A stretch of 64,000 nucleotides of DNA from Riptortus pedestris (GCA_019009955.1 CM032228.1:133952501-134016500), one strand, 5' to 3'. Numbered from the stretch's first letter, positions 36,557 through 49,941 are shown. Program-made: numbers and translations. The notes: generated from the sequence alone by a model not told the origin.

Positions 36557-36745
36557 GAACTCGATGTTTAACGTAGAAAGGAAGAGCTGATGAAAAAAGA
36601 AAGAATGGTTTAGTTATAATGTATCTGAAGTGAAGGGCAGCTGATGGCGGGCATGTTTTCTTTGGGTATGGGTAATCTGGTGTGCTGCCAGCCGTGTAAT
36701 AGCCACTGAATGGCGTATGTTGACCTAAATACTTAGCCACTCCGC
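36557..36745 (-). CDS. Dbx: Candidate Dbx cassette exon
   Basis: Open minus-strand segment of 189 bp (63 codons equivalent), phase 1 at both ends, so it can be included or skipped without shifting the frame. The acceptor is a pyrimidine-rich ttgttgtttcag|GCGGAG and the donor is GTTC|GTAAGT. The first 40 codons (GGVAKYLGQHTPFSGYYTAG onward, then STPDYPYPKKTCPP) look like real low-complexity transcription-factor linker. The last 23 codons look less protein-like and contain a second good 3' splice site (a pyrimidine tract followed by cag, about 36.59 kb). It starts with the same GCGGA and phase as the exon at 34.1 kb, so mutually exclusive use is possible. I do not recall this segment in Dbx of other species. 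Confidence 0.45.
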
Positions 36746-39224
36746 CTGAAACAACAATTCAACAAACAATGTGTAACATACAACCCCACTTCCCTCCCCT
36801 TGTCCCAGCCCATAGCTAGGGGCGTATTAAAGAATTGGTTACTTTTAAAAAGTTGCCTCAACTAGACTTAAGTTGAGCAACTGTTACGTCCTTCGGAAAT
36901 TAGTAAAGGATTCAGGTATTTAAACTGGGAACATTTGAGTGGAAACGCATTGTAGAAAACAGGCCTGCTGTCTACATCCAGACTTGAGTGGAGGTTATAA
37001 TACAATTCCAACGGTCACTGTCTTGCTTGACAAAATGTTCGACTAGAGTTATATTCTGCCTAATGTAGAAGGCGACCACTTCGGAGCGCGAATGTAGTGT
37101 TCGCAAACCCACAGTAACTAGCCTTCCAGGCTCGTTCGTCCTCCTGTCTGTTTCGTATAAAAAGGGCTCTTCAAAGTATGTGGTAACTACTATAAGCCTA
37201 ACGAGGTGGAAGATCTAATTAAAGAATTGGAATTTGAATCCAAAACATCCATTCCCAAGAAGAGCAGAATATCAAGAAAAGGAAAGCTGAAGAAAAGTTA
37301 GATAAATTTAAGTTTCGTCCCAGAAGTTCTTCGATTCCTTCTACAAATATGAAATCTTCCTGACTTAAAATCCCCCCCCCCAGTCTTGGTCCTGGAGATA
37401 CTTTGAATAAATCTAAGAAGAATACGTTTCCTAATGTCTGTCCAAAAGTAAAAACCATCAAACGAATCCTTCACCTCATTTTCTGTAATATAGATGGTTT
37501 TAAAAATCTGGTCAATATAAACATCATTGAATGCAATGTATTAACGAAGAGCTCAATACTGCTTGGTCGTTTCATCACCAAAATTCAATGACGAACAAAA
37601 CTTTCTTATTCAAAGCACATGAAGCTTGCACTTTTTGTAAACAGTTCATCCCTAATAGCCTGTTATCTATACTTCTCTACTGCGAGAAGCTCATCGAAGA
37701 GAGAAATAAAAATCTACACTTTCCTCAGCAGTCAGTGATGTGCATAAAATTGAAGAGGCACTTAGTATCGATAGCCTCCAAAAACAGCACAAGATATACT
37801 GCTTCATCCACACTCCAGTTAAATGTTATATTAAGACGGAAAAGGGTTTATAAAATGCTTTTAGTTATCTTTTATGTACTATATTTTACTATTTACACTA
37901 TATTGCTTTTTTTTGTGTTTTCTTTATTGTCATATTATTGTTAATCTCAAGAACTTGGATTTAATTATTTATTTAAAAAGAGAGAATTGTTATTTGTTTA
38001 TTTAATTTGTACCAAATGTAAATCTTTAACAAATAAATATATATTATATTCTTTTCTATTTGTTCGTCTTCATAAAAAGGTTTTTTACCAGTTGTTTATT
38101 ATATACTTCTGTAACTTCTTTATTACAGCTTCAGCAAGAGAGCTAAACATCGTCTGTGTGTAATATCAAGTTTAGTGGTATAATGTAAAGTATTTAATTT
38201 TTTGAAATTGGAATAACGAAGAACTGAGTCTCTTCATTATATTTTCAAGATCTGAAAAAGGGTTGAACAGATCGGAGGAATAGAAGAGTTAGGAGCTATG
38301 CAGGTATATAGTAATAGGTAATATAAGAATTCTCAAAAACCTTTACAACAATGTTACCATTCGAGGAAATATCTTAGCGCCTTAAAACAAGTAAGAGATA
38401 TGGCAAAACAATGACAGGGGGAAATACTTAGCTGTTATTTATTTACAATTATCCAATGGGGCTTTATGAATATATTATGAGTGTGGTACTTCCTAACTTG
38501 CTCTATTGAGCTACTTATAATGTCGATTCGTCTTCCAAATTGAAGTTCCAGTATTTCCATTATTTTATTTGCAACGTTAGACACTGCATTGAAATTTCAT
38601 TGAGTCCCGATCTCAACCGATGATGTCCTCATTCAACTTAAACAAGTTCTCATCCTTAGTCTGGTTGTTCGAGTGAGTGATTTTTTTTTCAGGCAGTAAC
38701 AAATGTCAGCCATTCAGTAGGATATCTACTGAATGAATAGTAGCTGACTTACTAACTAAATATATTTTCCACTCATTTTATTGAAGATGTAAAGAGTTTT
38801 CAAAACCAGACAACGGATTTAGAGTACGGTGGGCCGAAGCTTCTCCTTCACAGTGAATGAAAGGCGGGTTTGAATCTGATTGGCTCACCTTATCTTTTGG
38901 CGAACCTTCTCATGCTCTCTCTGAGTTTATTCTATTGGCTGTGAAGTTCTTGCCATGTAACCTTGGGGTATTCTTCTGCGTGTCGTTTGTTTCTTGCTCT
39001 TGCTCTACCAGTAGTCACCGTGCTTCTGCCGGGAGTAGCTGTGCCACTGCAGATCACGTACCTACTAATGTGGAAGCCTTAGATTTTTGACACTGCACAG
39101 ATCACTTAATGCCTCGGCTTATAACAGAGATACTATCATAAATCCATCTAGGATGTCGGTTTACGAATTCTTATACAGAGGTTTTTCCCCTATTCCTCCT
39201 ATCTGATTGGCCATTAATGAAACA
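36746..39224. other. No host gene recognised; weak LINE-like frame at 37403-37944
   Basis: Overlapping plus-strand frames at 37403-37591 and 37531-37944 (the latter 137 codons) contain RILHLIFCNIDGFKNLVN and WSFHHQNSMTN. These loosely recall the start of a LINE endonuclease (N-G motif, then a W-HHQNS stretch), but the catalytic motifs are not visible. I treat this as possible LINE debris only. The rest is unique-looking. Confidence 0.3.
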
Positions 39225-39390
39225 TTTGAATATTGAAGTTGGTATCCATCAAATAAAAATTGCGACTATAAGTGGTAAAAAAAAATTATACCTTAAAGGA
39301 ATGGAAATTATATTCTTTATCAGCTAGATAGAATCCATGAACATTTGAAAAAATTTGCCAAAACTTACTTCTCATAAGAGAAATCTGCTA
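39225..39390 (-). mobile_element. HINE-like element, decayed 5' fragment
   Basis: AATATTGAAGTTGGTA, CAAATAAAAATTGCGAC, ATCCATGAACATTTGAAAA and the terminus GAGAAATCTGCTAAAAA, all in reverse orientation. Confidence 0.65.
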
Positions 39391-41965
39391 AAAATGTATC
39401 GCAGGTTCTCTTACAACGTCAGGTTCATTCAATGAATGAAACCAGTTAAATATGAGAAAAGCATACCAAAATGTAGAATATTGGATTTTGACTGTCTGAT
39501 AATGATCCTATAACTATTATTGTGAAATAAAACCAATAACAAACCATGTATGTTGTGCATCTCACTGTAGAAATTTAAGCAATTGTATATGTTAAGTGGC
39601 TAAAATTCCCAATTTTCGGAAGGAAATATAAATGGAAGATGAAAGATAGTAAAGGGATGGTTTTGATGTTTGATCCATGGACACAAAGAGTTGAGCCGGA
39701 CCGTGAGTATCGAGGCATGACGCAGGCTGCAGTTTTTGTTGCGTGGAAGCATGCAGGCTGCCCCTGACGTGTGCAAATTGTCGTCGTGTGCCGCCCCCAG
39801 CAAATCAATCGACAACAGGCACCGCCTTACCCTCCCTCTCGACCCTTATCGTTAAACATGACAAATCCCGATTAGAGAGCTTCCTACAAGGCCTGTCTTT
39901 TTCAGATCCCTCATCCCTCCCCAGCTAGCCTCGCCCCATCATATTAGGGGCCCTCATAATTTGAATAGCTTTTACATCTATGGTTCTTATCAATCCCTTT
40001 TGTGCCTGCGTTTTATTGTTTTTCCTAAAGGGAATTACTTTTGAAACGTTTCCCCCTCTTTTACTGTCACTAATCATTCCGGAAATAATCAACGATCAAA
40101 TATTTTATTTGCATTCAAATTTAAGTTCTTTTGATCCAGGAAAGTAAAATTCCTTTAGAAAATAATTAATACCTCTGTAAGAATTAATAACTCAAAATTG
40201 AAATCGATTTCTTTTTTAAACCGTCAATTACAATTAGGATAATTAATTTTCATATCACTGATTATTCAACTCATTCCAATTTCAATTTTACAAAAATACT
40301 GGCAGAAGGAACATTCGTCCTCAAGGTCAAATGTAAGAAGTGGCATCTAGAATACCTCAACACTCACCCCCCCCCCCCAAGTGGACTAAACCTTCCAAAA
40401 TGGAAGCAGGGAATAAGTTGTCAATGAGGCAAATTATTCTCCTAACTAAGGGATATTTTGTCGTATTTTACAGGTGTTCCCAAGTGCTCATGGAATTGTG
40501 GTACCGTTCTTCTTCAGAATTTACTGATCGGCGTCATTCAAGATCTCTTAGATTACCAATTCGAGAGGTTACACTAACATGCTTCATTTTATACCGTCCA
40601 GGAAGTCTAATGTGTGGTATTCTGGTGATGACCTCGGCGTACGTTTGATGTGGCATCTGTCCGAGTTTTTAACGGTTCTAAATACTTTGGGCAAGTCTCT
40701 ACATTACCCGAACAACAGCACCACCCTTTATGGTTTTTCACGTATCACTTATATTCATCAGTCCAGCTTCGCTTTCCGAGAGAGAGGTCTTCTGAATCGG
40801 GCCATATCGGCGTAAATGCAGGACATAGACGCTTCTGGTCACTACAACCATTGTAGCAGTAAAAGTAATTTCAATGTTATTGCTCTCTGATACCATTGCT
40901 GGTTACTCTCCTGTATCCTGTCATCTCTAACCACCAACATCTACAAATAGAACCAGTAATACATATAACATATAATATATATTATAATATAATATATATA
41001 TATATATAATAATAATATATATATATATATATAAGCCTGTCGGAAGCTAATAAAAAGGTGTTGCAGTTCTAAATCATACTCGTCAATTTCTTCTAACATC
41101 TATACGAAAACAAACCCACATACCCGCCCTTTCGCTACCAGATATAATGAAAGTGAAAGTCTATTTGGTATCCCAAGCGAGAATATATTCCCTTTATGGT
41201 CACCTAATACCTCTCCTTGACTTATAAACACTTTGTAGATCTATCTTTAACGAAGTTTAAAAATCATACACATCAACCACACTACTTTTCAAAAATTAAT
41301 TAAGTCATTTTTAGCATTCTTCAACTTCAATTCCCTTTGGTATACTAAGGGATCAAAAAGCGATGATAAAGTCGGGTCTTTAGCAATCACGGAAAGAGAT
41401 TTTTTTTTTTTAGAAAAGTTACCATCGCACTATAGCACACTTGGAGCTGAACCCCACGAAATTTAGTTGGCACTTAAAAACATGCCTACATCCCAACACA
41501 GCCCAAACACACAATAATTTGTTCTGATTCACTATGTTCATTACTAACTCTCCGAGACATTTACACCACTCTTCCAATAGCACTAAACATAACAGTGGAA
41601 ATTCATAAACAACAAACATACCAAAACACAATTACTCTAAATTGGTTGCCAGGGATCTAAATCGATAGATTACTCTAAATATTCAACTTGTCACTTAACA
41701 TCATGCCAATCACCTTTAATGCGGGGGTACAAACCAAATAAATAAAAAAACATCTGGTTATGGTGAAAATATCTCTCGATGAGCGAACTGGGAGAAACCC
41801 ATTCTAGTATTCTTAGTTTAAACAATATACCCCAATACTTTTAACATTTTAATAAATGGCTATTTATATCAATATTTTTTAATGTTAAGTTCTAGGCTCA
41901 CCTAACTTGGTTTCGTCGCCCACAGAGAGAAGGTTCCCTTACTGGTCATGACAGAGCCAGTAATA
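39391..41965. other. No gene recognised; (TA)-rich tract at 40974-41033
   Basis: 39630-39950 is a GC-richer island with overlapping short frames on the minus strand but no splice or domain support. 40370-40379 is poly-C. Several frames at 40340-40856 lack recognisable motifs. Confidence 0.45.
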
Positions 41966-42330
41966 ACGTTCAAGTTCGTTAATAGCTGAAATCGGACCAC
42001 TGGGAGGGGGGGGCGGTTAGAGGGGAATTTCAAAAATTCGAATTATCTGCCTTATTATATGCCAGATAAAAAAATTGTATAGAGTCAATTATTTTCTAAA
42101 ATTAATTTCTTTATTTGTTGTTTTATACATATTTTCTGTATCATGAATATAAACCGTGATGTTCGGATTTTTTAGTTGTGGTCCTTCTGTAAACCCCCAC
42201 TCCTACTCGTTGTCTTGTTGGCATTAAGATGTTATATCATGATCAAAATTATTGGAAGCTCAAATACGAATTATTGTTTTCGTTGAATATTACTTTGGGA
42301 GGTACATGCACTTCATCATTTAAGCTTTTA
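41966..42330 (+). mobile_element. HINE-like element, internal fragment (intermediate subfamily)
   Basis: GTTCAAGTTCGTTAATAGCT, GAAATCGGACCACTGGGAGG, AAATTCGAATTATCTGCC and GTCCTTCTGTAAACCCCCAC blocks in order. No termini. Confidence 0.75.
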
Positions 42331-42389
42331 CGTTCTATACTCGAAACTGTTTATTAAATCGATACTGCACTTGGATATTTAACCGTTTC

Positions 42390-42467
42390 ATTCAGTACTA
42401 AAATTCATGTCGTTAATGGCTTAAACCGCACCAGAAATGGGGGAGGGGATTAGAGGGAGAGGAGAAT
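42390..42467 (+). mobile_element. HINE-like element, short internal scrap
   Basis: TAAAATTCATGTCGTTAATG, then GCTTAAACCGCACCAG and a GGGGAGGGGATTAGAGGG tract, immediately followed by the 5' end of another copy. Confidence 0.6.
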
Positions 42468-42985
42468 TCCTGAAGGGAAATCAGATATTGAGGTTGTACT
42501 CATGACACGAAAAAAATGAAAAATTTCTTCAAATCGATCCCATCCAGTAGATGACGAAAATGATGTCCGTCGAAAATTATATATATATTTCTGTTGCCGT
42601 AGAAAGAAAGATCAAGTTCGTTAATGGCTAAAATCCGACCAGTGGGAGGGTGGGGGGTTAGAGGGGAGGAATTTCGAAAATTCTTAATATCTCCATTATT
42701 ATGCGTCGGATCGAAAAAGTCTATAGAATCAATCTTACTAAATCACTAAATAGATTATTAACCAAGATATTTGCATATTTTAGTTTTCGGTCTTCAGTAA
42801 ACCCCTACTCATACTCATCTCATATTAACAATATGCTATTATGTTATGAAGCGCTTTATTTAAGGCCTAAATACCAAATATTGTTCTCATTGGACTTTTA
42901 AGTTTTAAGATAAATAAATGCAAATACGCAACGGACGTGGGAAATCTGCTTAGTTAACGCAGCCGCTGCGTGACGGACTTTTTTA
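42468..42985 (+). mobile_element. HINE-like element (intermediate subfamily)
   Basis: 5' region TTCCTGAAGGGAAATCAG and ATATTGAGGTTGTACTCATG, GATGACGAAAATGATGTCCG, very short (TA)n, AGATCAAGTTCGTTAATGGC, TTATTATGCGTCGGATCG, TTTTCGGTCTTCAGTAAACC, ATGTTATGAAGCGCTTTATT, GTGGGAAATCTGCTTAG, the hairpin ACGCAGCCGCTGCGT and GACGGACTTTTTT. Confidence 0.88.
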
Positions 42986-44562
42986 TTTCTTAAACTGCTT
43001 TGGGGGCTCTCCCTGTAATGTAGCTTACAAGATTCATTCGCCAGCATCTCCTTTGCTAAGGGATTTTTCTCCGGTGTTCTCTTCCTCAATGTCAGCAGTC
43101 GTACATAGCAAGTGAGTGGATATTCCTGAACTACAGTCTGTAGCCCTGTAACTATGTTCATCTGAAAAGCGGTCGGATTTCCAGGCGCTGATAAAATTAT
43201 GGCCTATTTTGTTCCTTGTGAGACCGTCCCGGCTTGTCCGTGTTTCTATGTTATCTTCTTGTGAGTAAGCATATTGTCATAAACCTCATACCTCTATTCA
43301 AAGAACACTCCGCTTCGATGCTCATGATCATTGGTAGACTCATATTTGCTACCAATATGTGTAACATATTTCGAATATATTTAAAATTCATCAATTGCTT
43401 TAATCCCCTTCAATTAAAACTCTACTAAACCACACAATACAAAAATATATCTGTTAGAACATTTGCTTTATGTTGCTCTACTATCAAAGCAAATCAGCGA
43501 TATTTAGTCAACTAGGTTGTTAATAATGAAGTATAAAATAATAAGTAAGTAAAAAAGAAAAGGGGATTGTGAAGAAATATCTTTTAGGCTGGATTCTGTT
43601 ATATGTAAGAATTGTATGGAGGTAGGGGGTGGTAATACTGGGGAGTGGGCCCTAAGGAATGTAAGTGATGGCGACGGAGGGCTGCTGGCAACAAAGCTGA
43701 AATTTCTATTACTTCTGGTTTCACACCCCTCACCATCCCCAGCCTGCGTTTTATAGCACCACTCTCTCGTCTCTCAGTTTTACTCTCATAGCTCCCGTTT
43801 TTATGGGGGGGGGCATCATAACCAGCTCACGCGCTCTGCATTTAGTCCTTATCATATTGTTCTCATGTTGCCTTATGTGACGAAACTGGCGACCAGGTTG
43901 TTGTGAGAAAGGAACATTAAGCTCGGATCTTAGATTTATTAAAGAAGACTATTTTGTAAAACTGTTTACATTGGAAGCTTCCAGAAGGAGTCACTGCGTG
44001 AGTATGAACTGTAAGTATAGACTGATATTTATACTCCCTTTAACCGATTATGGGTATCAGAGAATATAGGGCAAACATACCAACTAATTTGAAGAAGTTT
44101 ATTGGAACATTTAAAAGCCGGCAAGAAAATGAAATAGGAGATTCATTAGTTTTGGAACATTTCATCAAACATATTCTCGTTAAAAAGTATCTTTTTATTG
44201 GTGTGGTAGTCGGTCACTTAGGGTAAAAATACTACTTTCGAAATGAGAGACGGAGGCAGTACATCTTATGACATCAGTCGACAGAATCATTCTGCCAATC
44301 TGATTTCATTACCTATGTTACCTCAGTCTCTCATTTCCAAAATAGTCGTTTTGGACTTCTGTTTTGAGAATTTTTATTACATTTAATATTCGTGCTAACC
44401 TTAATGACAGCCTATGTCATTGGGCTCAAATCTACTAAATTTCACGACATCACTGGAGTATTCAGTTTGCCTCAAATAAGGAAATACAAAGGCATCGACC
44501 ATCGTCAACAAGGCGGAGTAGTTTAATTTTACCCTGTGTAAGCGAGAATCACACCAATTACA
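42986..44562. other. No gene recognised; small inverted repeat at 44230-44345
   Basis: CGAAATGAGAGACGGAGG at about 44239 pairs imperfectly with CCTCAGTCTCTCATTTCC about 65 bp downstream, a possible small fold-back element. 43600-43860 is G/C-run rich without a frame. Confidence 0.45.
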
Positions 44563-44993
44563 GGTACGGGGGCTGCGTTAACTAAGCAGATTTCAAACGG
44601 GCGTCGCGTATTTGCATTTATCTCAAAAAGTGCAATTTCCGTGATAACAATATTTGGTACTGAGGCTTCAAATAATGTGCTTCATAGTATAACAGCTTAT
44701 TGTTAATATGACATGAGTAGGAGGGGGGGGGTTAATGAAGGCCGAATACTCAAAAATGCGAACATCTCCGTTAATAATCAACTTACTAAGTACATAACAA
44801 CATTTACAGAACATTACATTTACAATACGATTGGTTCTATAAAACATTTCGATCCGACGCATAATAACTGAGACATTAAGAATTTTCTAAATCCCTCCCT
44901 TTTAACCCCCACCCCTACCCACTGGTCGGATCACAGCCGATTTGAAAATTTAATTTGAAAATCGCGTCAATAGTACAACCTCAATAGCTGCGG
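44563..44993 (-). mobile_element. HINE-like element (intermediate subfamily), microsatellite part deleted
   Basis: GGGGGCTGCGTTAACTAAGC, GCGTATTTGCATTTATCTC, ATAATGTGCTTCATAGTATA, GGCCGAATACTCAAAAATGC, GATCCGACGCATAATAAC and CCCACTGGTCGGATCACAGC. It then jumps to ATCGCGTCAATAGTACAACC and CAATAGCTG. Confidence 0.82.
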
Positions 44994-47900
44994 CGGTCAT
45001 GAAGGATATTCCTCGAATAAAATTATATTAATAGCCAAAGTTTTGAATGTTGAATGAAGCTTCATATAAAATACAGTATGAATTTCAAATAGTTTATCAA
45101 GTTCATTAAGGAGACAGCCATAAAAAGAGCCATCTGTGAGAACTAGCAATTCAAAAAAATAATCCCCAAAAAATTTGAAGAAGCAGAAAATGTACTGGGA
45201 AATGTGAAAGTGTAAAATTTTCAAACAAGTATCTGAAAGTACAGAAATGTCCAACGGGCTGAAGTAAGAGTCAAATGTTGATAAATTCGAAGAAAAGTCA
45301 ACGCGAGCTTTCCAATGACAGTAAAAAAATACAACATTTTAATTTTTTTAAATTATATTATTATTTGTTTAACTCAACAAACCACCAAGATGGAGAACAC
45401 CAGAAAAATTTAATTTACAGCGATCTAAGAGGTTATCTGATGGGTATGGTTGAGGGTATTGAGATAAAACTCGAGAAAGCCAAGAATAAAATAAATGTAA
45501 ATGTGCAGACAGACACTAACGCTTTCTCATGTCCAGACTCGTACCTGCCCCGTCCCTAGCGGTTTGGACGGATCCCCTCGGCCTTAGTGCATCGGCATAG
45601 TTCAGCCAGCCTCAAGCAACTCTATAGGCACACCCTACGCTCTGACGGTAATTTGGCTTATGTAATTTTAATGCTTAGATAGTAAATAAGACACTAGTAA
45701 TTTATTATATTTTAATTATAAATATGTTGTTAAATATATGTGTTATTTTTATAAATTTTATAGTGTTATTGACTGTTTTGTTATATGACCAGTTATGTAC
45801 ATTTTTAAAAAAAATAGTTTTTAGACTCCTTAACTATGGTGTTTTATTTTTTGTAGCTCTGGGGATGGGAATTTAATTCCCGAAGGCTCTAAGCGTTTTT
45901 TAAGAAATAAATTTTGAGGAGCCACAAAAAAAGTGTTTCTGATTAACCTGTTTAACTCTAATTGATTAAATAGTGCTTGGCAAGAATGTTTGAGATTATG
46001 TTACGATAAATAACTCTAACAGTGCATATATTAATGATATCACATTTCACAAAGTAAAGATCCAATGGAAATGGATATTTTACAAGAAATGGGTAGTTTA
46101 GAAATTTGATATACTCACTTGTGTTAGGAGTTGTTTTGAGATCTTTATTATAACACATATATGACAAACATGTCAAATTTCTGTTCTACCCAATTTCTTG
46201 TTCAACTTGTAAGAAACATTGGCGTTGGAGAAATGCGAAGCATTCATGGCATTAAAAACACTTTCTTGCAGCGTCGATAATATATATTACAGCTCCCTTA
46301 ATATCTAGGTATACTGGCACAAATTTCTCAAGTTTAACACAAATTTGCTCGTTAGATATTTTAATATTTTTATATGCTACAGAAAAACAGTATGGAGATA
46401 CTAGGCCTTACGTGTAAATCCGACGAGCTTTCATTACCTTCTGTAGTTTGACAATTAATAATTAGTTCACTTATTTATTTGGGACATTTTATGCTCTTTA
46501 AATACATGGCTATTAATTTACATCATAATCTTTATTTTTGCGGGAAACAAACAGAAATTAATGACATTTAAATCTGAGGAAGATGCTTAGTCCAATAAAA
46601 TGTTTGTGAAGGAGAATCAGTTTCAGGTAAGACGCCACTGATAGAGGAATAAAGGGATAAAGATATTAGAGGTTATGAGGATGTCAGGTGAAGAGGGCCT
46701 GGAGCCGAAGGATTGAGGCGTGCTAACTGATTAAATCCCTTAATGGAAATGTTGCTATGATAATGTGTCACTTGATGATTAAAGGCTCTGTAGAAGGCCT
46801 TTATAATTACTAGAAGGAGGTAAAGGAGGCGAGGGTTAAAGTAGCACAAGTATGAAGAGGGGAGGTGCTCCACGGCGAAAGCTCGTAATTTAGAATAAAG
46901 CAATTATGTGGGATTCCACCCTCCCTCAAATCCCCTCTACTCCTGTTATTTCTCCTTTCACACCTCTCTTCGCCTCCTTACTTCCGTCGCCCTGGGACTC
47001 CCGCTTTCTGTCAGTTTTTCCGCTTTGTTACCTCAGACTGCTAAGCCCTTAGTTCCAACATCACAGATTTTACTTTCAATCCAGTTGCTTGAAAAGCTTT
47101 TATATCCGAAGGCTTTTAAAGTCGATGTGAAAACTTTGAAAGTCACAAAGATTTTAATCGTTTTCTTAAAAATGCCTTGAATTGTACGATTTTATTTCTC
47201 TAGAGTGGCACAGGTCTCCTCTATAAGACATTCTACAAGACCAGTTCTTAGATATTGGTCAGATACATAGACCCTCATTAAGGCTCGACGTAGATACGCG
47301 GACCTTGATGACGCACACAACAGATTGTCTTCAGCTTGAAATATCTCGATTTATGCACATGGTTGATCGCAAAGGGAATTAAATTCTTATAAAAATAATT
47401 GTAAATACTCTTTGATTAGAATAAAAGAAGTTCTTTCCTGAAACTATGACTGACAGCAATAAACCAATACTCCGGACAACACCTGATCCAAACAGGTAAG
47501 CCTAATTCTGGCAATTGAGAATCCAAAGAAGAGCTGCAGGAAATAATTTTACAGCATGAAATAGATGAAAATTGCCATGAACAAGCACTGAGAAGGTCAG
47601 TTCTGACTGTTTTTGTCATCTTGAAAAGGCACGTGACAATGACGTTTTTGAGTGTGAATTTAGCCAGCGTAATTCCTTAATCATGAAGCTAGACAACTAG
47701 GAACTGACGAAGTACAAATAGGAATAAGTACAAATAGGAATACTGACGAGGTAAAATAGTAAACCAGACCTCATCAGAAAGACTGACAAGGGACTCAAGG
47801 AGTCTCTGTTAAGAATCAAATGTCAAATATTTAATTCATGAACTAAAAATCGTATTTTGTCCCGAAATACAAGACATTCTTTTGATGAAAAAGATACATA

Positions 47901-48138
47901 AAATTTGAATTACTGAATTACTAATCATATAATTAAATCATTTCAATCTATCCAGTTTTTGTATAATTTAAATCATTCCAAGTTGGCTGGTTGATTAGTG
48001 GACATATTTTTCTATAAGAAACTCGATATCTGAAATCATCTCTATATCCGTTATTTATTGTAGAATTTTATATAATCAAACTTATTACCAAAGTAATGTT
48101 GACCTAGCTATTCCATTCTATATATAATCAAACTTATT

Positions 48139-48169
<31 letters not shown>
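44994..48169. other. No gene recognised
   Basis: AT-rich intronic-type DNA. Frames such as 44997-45254 (minus) and 46908-47180 (plus) have no recognisable motif. A (TA)n array begins at 48141 and hosts the next element. Confidence 0.5.
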
Positions 48170-48172
<3 letters not shown>

Positions 48173-49574
48173 ATATATATATAAAATTGTAACCTCTGTC
48201 TGTACATTGATTTTTTTCGCGAAATTTCACGATAACTTTTCGTTTCACATGTCATAGACACCATAACTGCATTTTGTTTCTTTGGTGTCTGTTTGTTTGT
48301 TTGTTTGTTTATTTGTTTGTTTGTTTATTTGTTTGTTTGTTTGTTTGTTACCTTTTCACGCATAAACGGCTGAACCGAATTTTATGAAACTTGGTATGTG
48401 TATTACTACTAGCCCAACTTAGACTTTAGGCTATATTAATATTCTCTAAGACAAACAGGAGTGGGGGTTATAATGGAGGCCTGAAATTTAAAATAGCGAT
48501 ATTTCGGTTCCTATTGCTTTTTCAGCAAATATGCCCATTAGAAAAGTTGTTTATTTTGTAATTTAGAGTAACTTTTGTTATATGCACTTTTGCCGTATAT
48601 GGAAGTATAAATGAGTTATACTCTAAAAACTTTAGCGGGAGTCAACAATTTATTAGGCACAAAAGACTCAACCGAACTAAACCAAACTCGGTATGTGAAT
48701 TAGTACTAACGCCTTCCTTATAATAAGCCATACTAACATTTCTAGGGACGGGCAGGAGTGGGGGTTATATGGGAGGCCTGAAATTAAAAATAGCGATATT
48801 TCGTTTCCTATTGCTTATTCAGCAAATATGCCCATAAAAAAAGTTGTTTATTTTGTTATTTACACTAACTTTTGTTATATACACTTTTGCCGTATACGGA
48901 AGTATAAATGAGTTATACGCTAAAAACTATAGCGGGAGTCCACAATTTTATTTGGCACAAAAGACTCAACCGAACTTAACCAAACTCTGTATGTGAATTA
49001 GCACTAACGCCTTCCTTATAATAAGCCATACTAACATTTCTAGGGATGGGCAGGAGTGGGGGTTATAAGGAAGGCCTGAATTTAAAAATAGCGGTATTTC
49101 GTTTCTTATTGCATTTTCGGCAAATATAAACATAACAAAAGTTGTTTATTTTGTTATTTAGAGTAACTTTGGTCATATTCATTTTTGTCTTTTAACAAAG
49201 TATAAACGAGATATACACTATAAACTAAAGCGGGAGTCAACGATTTCTTTGAGCGCTAACGAGTAAACCGAACTAACAAAAACTCAGTATGTCAATTAGC
49301 ATTAATTCTTCCATGGTTATAAGGGAGGCCTGAAATAAAAATTCGCGATATTTCATAGTCTATTTGTCTACGGGAAATATGACAATTTGGAGGACAGTGA
49401 AGACTTACATAAAAAATTAATTTTATTATTAACAAATGCCAACAACGGGAATTAACCCTAAACACTGGGACGGGTAAATGTCAAAATATTGTGCAAATTA
49501 AAGCCTTGCCAAAAAAATAACATCACCATTCAGCCTCAAATCAATTCCCGGGCGAAGCCGGGTATCTGAGCTAG
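48170..49574 (+). mobile_element. Helitron family B, copy 2 (best ends)
   Basis: 1405 bp. The 5' end is TCTATATATATATAAAATTG preceded by A. The 3' end is hairpin CCCGGGCGAAGCCGGG (5-bp stem), 8 nt, then CTAG followed by T. TC...hairpin...CTRR with A/T flanks is the canonical Helitron signature. Internal repeats of 297-298 bp are marked by AGGAGTGGG at 48457, 48754 and 49052, with a fourth partial unit near 49310. A (GTTT)n tract follows the 5' region at 48288-48350. No coding capacity for Rep/helicase, so it is mobilised in trans if at all. Confidence 0.88.
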
Positions 49575-49595
49575 TATATATATATATATATACAC

Positions 49596-49626
<31 letters not shown>

Positions 49627-49704
49627 TTTAATAAGCTCATCGTGATATTTATTATATATATATATCATATATCATATATATATATATATATATATATATC
49701 ATAT

Positions 49705-49779
<75 letters not shown>

Positions 49780-49782
49780 TAT

Positions 49783-49822
<40 letters not shown>
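49575..49822. repeat. Microsatellite cluster: (TA)n, (CA)n, (TA)n with TATCATA interruptions
   Basis: (TA)n to about 49592, (CA)n to 49625, a short unique spacer, then about 180 bp of TA with ATCAT interruptions up to the 5' side of the LINE. Confidence 0.95.
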
Positions 49823-49831
<9 letters not shown>

Positions 49832-49941
49832 CAACCTATATCACATTGTTTTCATTGCACTGTGATATGAATCATATGTTATTATCTTCATACCTTTGCT
49901 TTTATTTGTCCTATCAATGTATAATTTTCATACATTTATAA

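Noticed and set aside
37531..37944. 137-codon plus-strand frame as a host gene
   Set aside because: No start or splice context and a very hydrophobic AT-driven C-terminus. At most LINE debris.
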